In this document: piece after piece, positions 1-7,255 of the stretch | Layout: the number at the start of each line of letters is the position of its first letter | How positions within the stretch are numbered: position 1 is the stretch's first letter | Assembly (NCBI GenBank): GCA_937916185.1 | Contig: CALGGD010000191.1 | Span: 1 to 8,808, forward strand | Length of the DNA stretch: 8,808 bases | DNA from: an uncultured Oxalobacter sp. | GTDB lineage: Bacteria; Pseudomonadota; Gammaproteobacteria; Burkholderiales; Burkholderiaceae_D | Direction: 5' to 3' | The notes under the pieces: model-generated | Seen by the model: only the letters and a program-made list of their open reading frames with translations | What the model was told of the DNA's origin: nothing | Database searches by the model: none | Program-made: the position numbers and the translations under genes

Positions 1-165
1 GGCAACCGCTGCACACAGGAGCTGGTCTGGGCTTGGACCGGTGTTCTTGCCGTGTGGGGCAGGTTCGTCCAGGATCATGGAGGTGTTGCTACCTGCGAAG
101 TTGGCTTTGAACTGGAATCGTTCAATCTGGGTCAGGGTGACTGGTTCGGTTCTGTTTTCGCTCAT
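1..165 (-). CDS. OsmC-family protein, N-terminal part (cut by window edge)
   Basis: The minus strand from the ATG at 165-163 reads 55 codons without a stop up to the window edge, so only the N-terminus is present. The translation begins MSENRTEPVTLTQIERF and contains GPSPDQLLCAAVA (residues 43-55), matching the conserved 'GPSPxELLLAALA' segment of OsmC/Ohr-like proteins, which precedes the first redox cysteine of that fold. Family members reduce organic hydroperoxides or have related thiol chemistry in the cytoplasm; which subfamily this is cannot be told without the C-terminal half. The start is supported by AGGAGAG at 176-170, about five bases upstream. It lies downstream of trxB on the same strand with a gap of about 100 bases, so co-transcription is possible. 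Family assignment is likely; substrate unknown. Confidence 0.7.
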   Translation of the reverse strand, partial: MSENRTEPVTLTQIERFQFKANFAGSNTSMILDEPAPHGKNTGPSPDQLLCAAVA

Positions 166-225
166 GATGCTCTCCTAATGGGTTCAGGGTTTTCTTTGTA
201 ACGGCACTGTATCGACAGGATATCA

Positions 226-264
226 GGGGGTGCCGGGGAGAAACACCCCCATCGAACAGGGGAG

Positions 265-266
<2 letters not shown>
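226..266 (-). terminator. Hairpin region after trxB, possible terminator with alternative folds
   Basis: Immediately after the trxB stop codon the minus-strand RNA can form a CCCC/GGGG hairpin (arms about 262-259 and 250-247, extended by flanking pairs with one mismatch). The same G-run (GGGGGTG, 250-244) can instead pair with CACCCCC at 232-226 with an 11-base loop, so the two hairpins are mutually exclusive. There is only a short U stretch (GTGTTTC), so intrinsic termination would be weak. The 240-266 part is a near copy of a sequence at 1306-1332. Seen: the pairings. Inferred: the termination role. Confidence 0.35.
240..266. repeat. Copy 1 of a 27-bp hairpin repeat flanking trxB
   Basis: This copy abuts the end of trxB, overlapping two bases of its stop codon, and matches 1306-1332 at 23 of 27 positions with no gaps. 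The hairpin is kept: the four differences lie mostly in the loop or change a stem pair. Both copies lie at gene ends when read on the minus strand. Confidence 0.45.
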
Positions 267-1263
<997 letters not shown>

Positions 1264-1269
1264 TCAGGC

Positions 1270-1275
1270 ATTGTA
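1270..1275 (-). promoter_or_regulatory. Possible -10 element for trxB
   Basis: The minus strand carries TACAAT (1275-1270), five of six matches to TATAAT, about 51 bases before the trxB start codon. No good -35 hexamer is visible at 16-18 bp upstream, so this is a weak prediction based on the -10 match and position. Confidence 0.25.
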
Positions 1276-1305
1276 TCAGCCAATGATAATGTCTGCTTGA
1301 AGTGG

Positions 1306-1332
1306 GAAACACCCTTATTGAACAGGGGTGTT
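1306..1332. repeat. Copy 2 of a 27-bp hairpin repeat flanking trxB
   Basis: Aligned with 240-266 in the same orientation, this 27-bp segment matches at 23 positions; shared blocks are GAAACACCC and GAACAGGGG. Each copy is itself an inverted repeat: here AACACCC (1308-1314) pairs with GGGTGTT (1326-1332). On the minus strand this copy follows the nuclease terminator and precedes trxB, while the other copy directly follows trxB. It may be a dispersed gene-end element or a second terminator. Function is inferred only. Confidence 0.45.
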
Positions 1333-1362
1333 GTGGATGTTGGAAAAGCTGTGAAAGACCTG

Positions 1363-1390
1363 AAAAAGCCCGTCATTGCAGACGGGCTTT
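1363..1390 (-). terminator. Rho-independent terminator of the HKD nuclease gene
   Basis: A perfect 10-bp stem (AAAGCCCGTC at 1365-1374 with GACGGGCTTT at 1381-1390) and a six-base loop end, on the minus strand, in a run of five U residues (1367-1363). It starts eleven bases past the stop codon of the 1401-1937 gene. This is a textbook intrinsic terminator and should separate that gene from trxB. Confidence 0.88.
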
Positions 1391-1400
1391 GCCAATCGGG

Positions 1401-1937
1401 TCAGTACGGGCAGTACCAGGTACGTCCCTGGTTCCAGCGTGACTGCCAATGCCTCAGGTAGCGGGCAGCGTTTTCTTCATCGTTCCAGACGACGATGACG
1501 TTTTCACTGTTGCCTTCAGCGGCTGCACGGGTGTAGTTGAAGCTGCCGGTTTCAACATGTTTGCGGTCAACGATGATGTATTTGTCGTGATGGAGTTTAT
1601 AGACACCGACTGTCCGCAGGGAGATGCCGGCATTGACCAGCAGGTTCATCGCAGAGCGGGTCGCACTGTCGGCGCATCCTTTGCCATCATCAACGACAAT
1701 CTGGATGTCAACACCCCGTCTCTTGGCGGCGACAAGGCTTTTGACAATCTTGGATGAGGTGAAAGAGAAGGCTGCCATGCGGATGCTGCTGCGGGCACTG
1801 CCGATGGTGCGGAGCACAAGGGCTTCAGCACCGCCATCCGGGGAGAAGGCACTTTCAACCGGCCCTGCCTGTGCCACGGAGATGGAGAAGAAGGCCAGGA
1901 CGGCTATAAGAAGATGTCTGAGGGTTTTCATATGCAT
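1401..1937 (-). CDS. Secreted phospholipase D-family (HKD) endonuclease, Nuc-like
   Basis: This 178-aa protein has an N-terminal signal peptide (basic MHMKTLRH, hydrophobic LLIAVLAFFSISVAQA, likely cut after AQA near residue 24) and one phospholipase-D-type catalytic motif, H117-x-K119-x4-D124, followed by GSFN at 131-134 and E145. A single HKD motif with this length is typical of the Nuc-type nucleases (as in Salmonella plasmid Nuc), which act as dimers on DNA in the periplasm; some relatives cleave phosphodiester lipids instead. Either ATG, 1937-1935 or 1931-1929, could be the start; neither has a clear Shine-Dalgarno site. A strong terminator follows. It is a single-gene unit, divergent from the AEC transporter gene. 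Fold and export are well supported; the exact substrate is inferred. Confidence 0.88.
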   Translation of the reverse strand: MHMKTLRHLLIAVLAFFSISVAQAGPVESAFSPDGGAEALVLRTIGSARSSIRMAAFSFTSSKIVKSLVAAKRRGVDIQIVVDDGKGCADSATRSAMNLLVNAGISLRTVGVYKLHHDKYIIVDRKHVETGSFNYTRAAAEGNSENVIVVWNDEENAARYLRHWQSRWNQGRTWYCPY

Positions 1938-1963
1938 TCAGGTCGGGATTTACTGAAAGGGAT

Positions 1964-1969
1964 ATTATA
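1964..1969 (-). promoter_or_regulatory. Candidate -10 box for the nuclease gene
   Basis: The minus strand shows a perfect TATAAT at 1969-1964, about 27 bases before the upstream start codon. The -35 region at the usual spacing does not resemble TTGACA, so the promoter may be weak or activator-dependent. The match and the location in the divergent gap are seen; activity is inferred. Confidence 0.4.
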
Positions 1970-2024
1970 AAGCGCATCGGCTTTCAGTAGGCAGGGCTGT
2001 GGGATTTGGGTTATTCTTGGAAGG

Positions 2025-2972
2025 TTGAATGTTTCCCTTCCTGTCATGCTGCTGGCTATTGCAAATATTGTCCTGCCTGTCTTCGCCCTGATTTTCGCAG
2101 GTTATTTCCTGCGCTGGCGGCGGATTCTGAGCGATGTCGCCTGCCGCGAACTGAACCGGTTCGTGGTTTTCCTGGCACTGCCGGCATTGATGATCGATAT
2201 TCTGGTCAACAGTTCTTGTGAAACGCTCTACCAGCCGGGATTCCTTTATGCGTTTGAGCTGGGTGTCTTCATCCTGTTCTTCGGGGTGCTGGTTGTCCAT
2301 TGGCTGAAAAACAAAGACCTTGCCGCTGCGTCAATCGATGCGACATCCGCTTCATATGCGAACACAGGCTATATCGGCATCCCGCTGTGTGCACTGACTT
2401 TTGGAACGGAGAACCTGGCACCGACGATGGTCAGTGTGATCCTGACGGTGTCGGTCAATTTCGCCGCATCGATTATTTTCATTGAGATGGGTACGCAGTC
2501 AGGAAAGAGCATGTGGTCAACTTTGGGGCATGTTGCTGTCTCTCTGTGCAAGAACCCGTTGATTGTCGCACCGGCAATTGCCGCGCTTTTCCTGATGACT
2601 GGCTGGCAGCCTTATGGGGTTACACAGTCAGTGAAAATCCTGGGGGGAGCCGCCAGCCCCTGTGCTTTGGTGGCGACAGGCATTTTCCTGGCGGAACGGC
2701 AGGAGAAGACGAGTGTCGGTGCTTCCATCGAACTGACATTGCTGAAGCTGGTTGCCCAGCCGTTGATTGTCTGGTATTTCGCTTTTTATGTGTTTGAGAT
2801 GCCGCCGCTCTGGGCAAAATCAGCAGTGATCCTTTCCGCACTGCCAACCGGGACAGGCCCTTTCATGCTGGCTGAACTGTATGGCAGGGGAAGGGGGATT
2901 GCATCCCGCACGATTTTCCTGTCAACGCTGTTCGGAATCCTGACTTTGGCGGTTTGGCTGACTTATCTCTGA
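2025..2972 (+). CDS. AEC-family (auxin efflux carrier-like) transporter
   Basis: The product (up to 315 aa) is an inner-membrane protein with about ten hydrophobic segments spread along its length and family-typical stretches: NIVLPVFALIFAGYFLR near the N-terminus, YANTGYIGIPL in the middle, NPLIVAPAIAALF before the second half, and LPTGTGPFMLAELYGRG near the C-terminus. Bacterial AEC members export or exchange small carboxylates such as malate or malonate; the substrate here cannot be read from sequence. The start is uncertain: TTG at 2025 has GGAAGG directly against it with no spacer, whereas ATG at 2046 (308 aa) has no ribosome site but begins at a natural N-terminus for the family. It is divergent from the nuclease gene and about 90 bases ahead of the amidotransferase. 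In an oxalate- or carboxylate-using host an organic-acid role would make sense, but this is speculation. Confidence 0.85.
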   Translation: MNVSLPVMLLAIANIVLPVFALIFAGYFLRWRRILSDVACRELNRFVVFLALPALMIDILVNSSCETLYQPGFLYAFELGVFILFFGVLVVHWLKNKDLAAASIDATSASYANTGYIGIPLCALTFGTENLAPTMVSVILTVSVNFAASIIFIEMGTQSGKSMWSTLGHVAVSLCKNPLIVAPAIAALFLMTGWQPYGVTQSVKILGGAASPCALVATGIFLAERQEKTSVGASIELTLLKLVAQPLIVWYFAFYVFEMPPLWAKSAVILSALPTGTGPFMLAELYGRGRGIASRTIFLSTLFGILTLAVWLTYL

Positions 2973-3064
2973 TTGTGCCTTCTGTTATCGATGCTTCACT
3001 TTCTTGAAAACTTCTGGCATGTTTGATGCATGAAGAACCTCCAGGATGGTTTGAGGAGCAGGCT

Positions 3065-3763
3065 ATGGCGATTCTGATTATTGAAATGGGTGTCCCACCC
3101 GGCAGGATTCCTGAAAAGTGTGGTGAGACAGCGCAATGGTTCATCAACCGGCTGGCTGGGTTCGGGAAGAAGGCTGAGGTTGTCCAACCTTACCGTGGAG
3201 AGATGATTCCTGCTCCTGAAACGGTCAAAGGCGCCATCATTACAGGTTCTTGGGCAATGGTGACTGACAGGGCTGACTGGAGTGGACGGACAGCTGACTG
3301 GATCAGGCAGGCGATGGTCATTGATACACCGTTGCTCGGGGTCTGCTATGGTCACCAGCTGATGGCAGATGCGTTGGGCGGCAAGGTCGGGATAAATCCA
3401 TACGGTGGAGAGAAGGGCTCGTTTACGGTCACGCTGACGGAAGCTGGAAAACGCAATCCGCTGCTGGATGGTTTCCCTGATAATTTCGAAGCCAACCTGT
3501 TCCATGAGCAGAGTGTCTTAGTGCCCCCTGGACAGGCGGAAATCCTGGCGTTCTCGGAGAGGGATGACTGTCAGATGATCCGTTATGGCACAAGCTCTTT
3601 TTCGGTGCAGTTCCATCCGGAATTCACAAAAGACATCCTGACAGCTGCCTGGGAAGATACTGTCGGCGAAGGTGTGCCGGTAACCTGCCCGATTGCTGAT
3701 ATCACCCCATGGCCCCGCAAGCTCCTCCAGAATTTCTGTGTCATGGCTGAGGACATCGGTTGA
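3065..3763 (+). CDS. Class-I glutamine amidotransferase-like protein (GMP synthase GATase-type)
   Basis: This 232-aa single-domain protein has the class-I amidotransferase triad: nucleophile C94 in GVCYGHQL (92-99), and H184 with E186 in QFHPEF (182-187). The oxyanion-hole region ITGSWAMV (59-66) and FHEQSV (146-151) also fit. It resembles stand-alone 'GMP synthase-like' amidotransferases (COG0518 type), not GuaA itself, since no ATP-pyrophosphatase domain follows. Such proteins hydrolyse glutamine or a related gamma-glutamyl compound; some are gamma-glutamyl peptidases. The ATG at 3065 is preferred over an in-frame TTG at 3023 because GAGGAG (3053-3058) sits six bases before it and the family begins with a short beta strand (MAILIIEMG). 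It follows the AEC gene in the same direction with a gap of about 90 bases. Substrate unknown. Confidence 0.85.
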   Translation: MAILIIEMGVPPGRIPEKCGETAQWFINRLAGFGKKAEVVQPYRGEMIPAPETVKGAIITGSWAMVTDRADWSGRTADWIRQAMVIDTPLLGVCYGHQLMADALGGKVGINPYGGEKGSFTVTLTEAGKRNPLLDGFPDNFEANLFHEQSVLVPPGQAEILAFSERDDCQMIRYGTSSFSVQFHPEFTKDILTAAWEDTVGEGVPVTCPIADITPWPRKLLQNFCVMAEDIG

Positions 3764-3805
3764 GGGTGCATCAGCCTGCCTGTCTGTTACCGCTGGCAAT
3801 CCCTG

Positions 3806-3811
3806 TACAAT
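3806..3811 (+). promoter_or_regulatory. Possible -10 element for the flavoprotein gene
   Basis: TACAAT lies 29 bases before the flavoprotein start codon, inside the 77-base gap after the amidotransferase gene. The upstream -35 region is poor. This is a weak prediction suggesting that the gene may have its own promoter. Confidence 0.25.
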
Positions 3812-3840
3812 GTTCCCATAACAATAAAAAGGAGACGGTT

Positions 3841-4389
3841 ATGGGAAAGATTGTTGTGCTGACTGGCAGTCCCCGGCGGAAGGGCAATACGTTTGCAATG
3901 GTGGACAGTTTCAAGGAAGCTGCGCTGTCGAAGGGGCATTCCATCACGCAGTTCGATACGGCTTTCATGCGGGTGGCAGGCTGCAGGGGATGTGACAAAT
4001 GCTATTCACGGGAAGGAGCCTGCATCTACCGCCATGAGTTCAACAAAGTTGTGGAACCGGTCCTGGATGCTGATTTCATCCTGATTGCCGCACCGGTCTA
4101 TTGGTACACGTTCCCGGCACAGGTCAAGGCGGTCATCGACCATTTCTATGCGTTCTGTGTCGGAGGCAAGGATTTCAAGGGCAAGCAGTGTGCCCTGATT
4201 TCCTGCTGTGCAGAGGAAACGCCTGAGACGTTTGACGGCATCCGTTTCGCCTTCGAGAAGACGATGCAGTATCTGCAATGTGAAATTGTCGATGAGATAT
4301 TGATTCCCGGTGTCACCAGTCCAGGTGATATCAAACAGACAGATGGCGAAAAGAGGGCGGAAGGACTGGCTCTTTCGTTGAAGCTCTGA
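3841..4389 (+). CDS. Iron-sulfur flavoprotein-like NAD(P)H-dependent FMN oxidoreductase
   Basis: This 182-aa flavodoxin-fold protein belongs to the NADPH-dependent FMN reductase family. The FMN phosphate loop TGSPRRKGNT is at residues 8-17, and APVYWYTFPAQVKAVIDHFY (84-103) is the conserved isoalloxazine-contacting and dimer region. A compact cysteine cluster, C48-x2-C51-x2-C54-x6-C61, matches the CX2CX2CX4-7C motif that holds a 4Fe-4S cluster in iron-sulfur flavoproteins of archaea and anaerobic bacteria. It probably moves electrons between a ferredoxin-like or NAD(P)H donor and an unknown acceptor in the cytoplasm. The ATG at 3841 has AAAAAGGAG (3826-3834) six bases upstream. It comes before tRNA-Leu and after the amidotransferase gene. 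The cluster ligand pattern is seen; cluster binding and the acceptor are inferred. Confidence 0.87.
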   Translation: MGKIVVLTGSPRRKGNTFAMVDSFKEAALSKGHSITQFDTAFMRVAGCRGCDKCYSREGACIYRHEFNKVVEPVLDADFILIAAPVYWYTFPAQVKAVIDHFYAFCVGGKDFKGKQCALISCCAEETPETFDGIRFAFEKTMQYLQCEIVDEILIPGVTSPGDIKQTDGEKRAEGLALSLKL

Positions 4390-4444
4390 CTGTCAGGATT
4401 TGTGGCATTTAAGGTCATTCTGTTAGAATGCCACTCTATCAATC

Positions 4445-4531
4445 GCCTGGGTGGTGAAATTGGTAGACACAAGAGACTTAAAATCTCTCGCCAGAAATGG
4501 CGTACCGGTTCGATTCCGGTCCCAGGCACCA
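4445..4531 (+). tRNA. tRNA-Leu (anticodon UAA), CCA encoded
   Basis: This is a class-II tRNA. The acceptor GCCTGGG (4445-4451) pairs with CCCAGGC (4521-4527), then comes discriminator A and encoded CCA (4529-4531). The anticodon stem is AGAGA/TCTCT with loop CTTAAAA, giving anticodon TAA at 4479-4481. The long variable arm CGCCA-GAAA-TGGCG is typical of leucine tRNAs, and the T arm is ACCGG-TTCGATT-CCGGT. It decodes UUA and UUG. A weak 5-bp hairpin (CAGCC-CGTT-GGCTG, 4547-4560) follows, without a U run. Confidence 0.97.
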
Positions 4532-4672
4532 ACCCCTACCACACTACAGCCCGTTGGCTGGTTCTAAAAACACTTGCCATTGCCACTTGAAAAAAAAGCA
4601 TCCACGGTATGGTGCTGTCCCCCTTCAATGATGAAGAGCCAATCAATTTCGATAATAGACACCGGAAAGGCA

Positions 4673-4711
4673 CAAAAAACCGCCGGGTTTCGCATCTCTG
4701 CATCCCGACGG
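4673..4711 (-). terminator. Rho-independent terminator of the 62-aa protein gene
   Basis: On the minus strand CCGTCGGG (4711-4704) pairs with CCCGGCGG (4687-4680), eight pairs with one G-U, and is followed by six U residues (4679-4674). It begins about 23 bases after the stop codon of the small gene at 4735-4923, and no other minus-strand gene is nearby. It is therefore good evidence that the small gene is transcribed. Confidence 0.8.
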
Positions 4712-4734
4712 CTTGGAAGCGCATAAGGATTTTA

Positions 4735-4923
4735 TTATTTTTTAGAATCTGTTTCCTGTGGCTGCTTTAAGCTGTTTTCGTATACTTTCACAAACTCGAT
4801 ACAGAACTCAGCAGCTTTCTTTCCTGTCGATTTCCCTTTGTTGTTCTTGACAATATTCGGTTGTGTTTCAAGAACCTTTATCAGCATAGCAACCGCAGCG
4901 GCTTTTTCTTGGGTCTGTTTCAT
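4735..4923 (-). CDS. Small lysine-rich protein of unknown function (62 aa)
   Basis: I do not recognise this protein. It has 62 residues, is rich in lysine, alanine and glutamate, and has no signal peptide or membrane segment. The N-terminal half (about 4-20) and the stretch AAEFCIEFVKVYENSLKQ (37-54) look like amphipathic helices joined by a basic linker NNKGKSTGKK; the tail is polar. One cysteine (C41) is present. Expression signals are unusually complete: AGGAGG (4934-4929) five bases before the ATG, an extended -10 promoter at 4967-4962, and an intrinsic terminator downstream. It stands alone between tRNA-Leu and trhP, on the opposite strand to both. Its composition is more A+T-rich than the neighbours', which could reflect acquisition. 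It could be a small nucleic-acid-binding or regulatory protein, but nothing proves that. Confidence 0.72.
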   Translation of the reverse strand: MKQTQEKAAAVAMLIKVLETQPNIVKNNKGKSTGKKAAEFCIEFVKVYENSLKQPQETDSKK

Positions 4924-4961
4924 AAGAACCTCCTATATAATGTGATTTATTGTCTATATTC

Positions 4962-4970
4962 ATTATAACA
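4962..4970 (-). promoter_or_regulatory. Extended -10 promoter of the 62-aa protein gene
   Basis: The minus strand reads TGTTATAAT, a perfect extended -10 (TGn plus TATAAT), about 38 bases before the start codon. TTAGAA (4990-4985) at 17 bp spacing is a weak -35, which extended -10 promoters tolerate. The region further upstream is A/T-rich and could act as an UP-like element. Confidence 0.6.
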
Positions 4971-5059
4971 GGATTCAGGATGATTTCTAAATAAAAAATC
5001 TATAAAAAAAGAAAACTTGGGATTCAGTGAAAACAGGTTATCCTGAAATCATTTCATCT

Positions 5060-5106
5060 GAAAAAGGAGCTTTTTCTATATTCGCCGGATGATGGGTGTC
5101 CGGCGA
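5060..5106 (+). promoter_or_regulatory. Two hairpins in the trhP leader region
   Basis: Upstream of trhP are two inverted repeats: GAAAAAG/CTTTTTC (5060-5066 and 5070-5076, three-base loop), which contains a GGAG sequence, and a perfect 8-bp TCGCCGGA/TCCGGCGA (5082-5089 and 5099-5106, nine-base loop). The second is G+C-rich but has no U run on either strand, so it is not a standard terminator. It may be a leader structure affecting trhP translation. TATAAT at 5114-5119 overlaps the first ATG of trhP and could alternatively be a -10 box. Structure seen, role inferred. Confidence 0.35.
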
Positions 5107-5117
5107 TTGGCTATATA

Positions 5118-6521
5118 ATGTCCTTTTCTCCATTCTTTTATCAAACGATGGTCAAAACGCCTGAACTTCTGCTGCCGGCGGGCTCAGTGGACAAGATGCG
5201 TGCCGCCTATGATTTCGGTGCTGATGCGGTCTATGCGGGGCAGCCCCGTTACAGCCTCCGTGCGCGGAACAATGAATTCTCCTCGATGGAAGCCTTGAAA
5301 GAGGGCATTGATGAATCGCACCACCGTGGCAAGAAGTTCTATGTCGCCAGCAATATCTATGCGCATAATGCCAAACTGAGGACTTATCTGGCGGACATGG
5401 CTCCGGTCATTGAGATGAAGCCTGATGCGCTGATTATGGCGGATCCTGGCATGATCATGATGGTGAAGGATAAATGGCCTGAGATACCGGTTCATCTCTC
5501 TGTCCAGTCGAATTCCATCAACTGGGCGGATGTCCGTTTCTGGCAAAGGATGGGATTGACACGGGTCATCCTGTCACGCGAACTGTCTTTGGATGAGATT
5601 GAGGAAATCCGTCAGAAATGCCCGGATATGGAACTGGAGGTCTTTATCCATGGTGCACTCTGCGTGGCTTATTCCGGGCGTTGCCTGCTGTCGGGTTATT
5701 TCAGCCACCGTGACTCGAATCAGGGCATCTGCACCAATTCCTGCCGTTGGCATTACAAGATCGGCAATGCTGAAGAAGATGAGACAGGCGACCTGAAACC
5801 ATTGGACATGCAGGCTTTCATTGAGAAAGCAGGCATCCTGCCTTCTGAACTGGGGGATGTCCCCCGTCACCCGGCAGCAGAACGGGTCTATTTCATCGAG
5901 GAGGGGAAAAGACCGGGACAGCTGCTTCCAATCATGGAAGATGAGCACGGCACGTACATCATGAACTCAAAGGATCTGCGTGCCATCGAACATGTTGAGC
6001 GCCTGGTGAAGATCGGGGTGGATTCCCTCAAGGTCGAAGGTCGGACAAAATCCATCTATTATGTTGTCCGCACAGCTCAGGCATACCGGCAGGCGATTGA
6101 TGATGCGGTTGCTGGCAGACCGTTTGATGTCAGGTTGCTGGGAGCCTTGCAGGGGCTTGCAAACCGGGGATATACGGACGGCTTCTCTGTCCGCCATCAT
6201 ACGAAGGACTACCAGAATTACATGACCGGGGCTTCTGAACTGTACAGCAGCCATTATGTCGGCGATGTGGTTGATGCTGAAGATGGATGGGCGACTGTCC
6301 TGGTCAAGAACCGGTTTGCCGTCGGTGATACGCTGGAGGTTTTCCATCCGGAGGGGAACATGGTCAGCCTGTTGCGGGAAATGACAGACCAACAGGGCAA
6401 TCCGATCAGCGTCGCGCCCGGCAGTGGTCATATTGTCAGGATTCCGTTGGACAGATACGGGAAAGGAGCTTTCATCGCGAGGCAGCTCCATCCTGAAACA
6501 ACAGGGGAGGAACCAGAATGA
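5118..6521 (+). CDS. trhP: tRNA 5-hydroxyuridine synthase TrhP (YegQ), peptidase U32 family
   Basis: This 467-aa protein is collinear with E. coli YegQ/TrhP: TPELLLPAG, GADAVYAGQPRYSLRARNNEF (35-54), HLSVQSNSINWADVRFW (126-142), GLTRVILSRELSL (146-158) and the U32 signature EVFIHGALCVAYSGRCLLS (174-192) are all present. Cysteines C182, C189, C205 and C209 are placed as in the iron-sulfur-binding U32 tRNA hydroxylases. TrhP makes 5-hydroxyuridine at wobble U34 of several tRNAs, using prephenate in the cytoplasm; despite the family name it is not thought to be a protease. The start is uncertain: ATG 5118 overlaps a TATAAT and lacks a ribosome site, while ATG 5148 (MVKTPELLLPAG, 457 aa) aligns better with the E. 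coli N-terminus but also lacks one. Its TGA overlaps the dnaQ ATG, so the two are translated together. Confidence 0.93.
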   Translation: MSFSPFFYQTMVKTPELLLPAGSVDKMRAAYDFGADAVYAGQPRYSLRARNNEFSSMEALKEGIDESHHRGKKFYVASNIYAHNAKLRTYLADMAPVIEMKPDALIMADPGMIMMVKDKWPEIPVHLSVQSNSINWADVRFWQRMGLTRVILSRELSLDEIEEIRQKCPDMELEVFIHGALCVAYSGRCLLSGYFSHRDSNQGICTNSCRWHYKIGNAEEDETGDLKPLDMQAFIEKAGILPSELGDVPRHPAAERVYFIEEGKRPGQLLPIMEDEHGTYIMNSKDLRAIEHVERLVKIGVDSLKVEGRTKSIYYVVRTAQAYRQAIDDAVAGRPFDVRLLGALQGLANRGYTDGFSVRHHTKDYQNYMTGASELYSSHYVGDVVDAEDGWATVLVKNRFAVGDTLEVFHPEGNMVSLLREMTDQQGNPISVAPGSGHIVRIPLDRYGKGAFIARQLHPETTGEEPE

Positions 6522-7255
6522 GCCGTCAGATTGTCCTGGATACAGAAACGACCGGCCTGAATGCCAACGATGGGGACCGGATTGTTGAGATTGGCTGCGT
6601 TGAGGTGATTGACCGCCGTATCACCGATAATCATTACCATGTCTATATCAATCCTGAACGGGATGTACCTGAGGATGCGGTGAATATCCATGGATTGACA
6701 ACGGAATTCCTCAGTGACAAACCGACATTTTCAGAAATCGTAGCAGGTTTCTGTGATTACATCAGGGATGCCGAGCTGATTATCCATAATGCGGAATTTG
6801 ACGTCGGTTTCCTGGATGCAGAGCTCAAACGCCTGGAAATGCCGCCGGTTGCTGAGATGACCGTCAATGTCATCGACAGCCTTGCAATGGCAAAGCGGAT
6901 GTTCCCCGGCAAGCGCAACAACTTGGATGCCTTGTGTGACCGTCTGGAAATCGACAATTCCCAGCGTACCCTGCACGGCGCACTGCTGGATGCTGAACTG
7001 CTGGCGGAGGTTTATCTTGGACTGACCAGGGGACAGAAATCCCTGATGATTGACGATGCGGAGGATGGTACTGTCCGGAGAGCCGCGAAGGGCGGTCAAT
7101 CCACAGATGATGCAGGCCAGATACCCATCATTGTCTTGAAAGCCTCAGAGGAAGAGCTGGCGGCACATGAGGCAGTCCTTGAGGGGATTGAGAAGGGCAA
7201 TAAAGGGAAAGCCTGTATTTGGCGGGGAGAAACGGCAGACCATCAGGCAGACTGA
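6518..7255 (+). CDS. dnaQ: DNA polymerase III epsilon subunit (3'-5' proofreading exonuclease)
   Basis: This 245-aa DEDDh exonuclease has ExoI DTETTG (D8, E10), ExoII HNAEFDVGFLD with D95, and ExoIII HGALLDAELLAEVYL with H153 and D158. Length and the C-terminal extension past residue 180 fit the polymerase III epsilon subunit rather than RNase T or a stand-alone exonuclease. QKSLMI (173-178) is where E. coli epsilon carries its sliding-clamp-binding sequence, and the C-terminal segment should contact the alpha subunit; both are inferred from the family. The ATG overlaps the trhP stop (ATGA) with GGAGG at 6506-6510, seven bases upstream, so translational coupling is likely. The 3' end overlaps the opposing thioredoxin-like gene by 13 bp. 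Confidence 0.95.
   Translation: MSRQIVLDTETTGLNANDGDRIVEIGCVEVIDRRITDNHYHVYINPERDVPEDAVNIHGLTTEFLSDKPTFSEIVAGFCDYIRDAELIIHNAEFDVGFLDAELKRLEMPPVAEMTVNVIDSLAMAKRMFPGKRNNLDALCDRLEIDNSQRTLHGALLDAELLAEVYLGLTRGQKSLMIDDAEDGTVRRAAKGGQSTDDAGQIPIIVLKASEEELAAHEAVLEGIEKGNKGKACIWRGETADHQAD

Noticed and set aside
4536..4724. 62-codon minus-strand frame between tRNA-Leu and the small protein gene
   Set aside because: It runs through the terminator hairpin of the neighbouring gene, has no ribosome site and no domain.
5060..5106. Hairpins before trhP as a Rho-independent terminator
   Set aside because: Neither hairpin is followed by a U run on either strand that would make it a standard terminator.
4445..5118. 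Functional link between tRNA-Leu(UAA) and trhP, or integration at the tRNA
   Set aside because: TrhP is not known to act on the UAA leucine tRNA, and I found no repeat of the tRNA 3' end or integrase nearby; proximity looks incidental.
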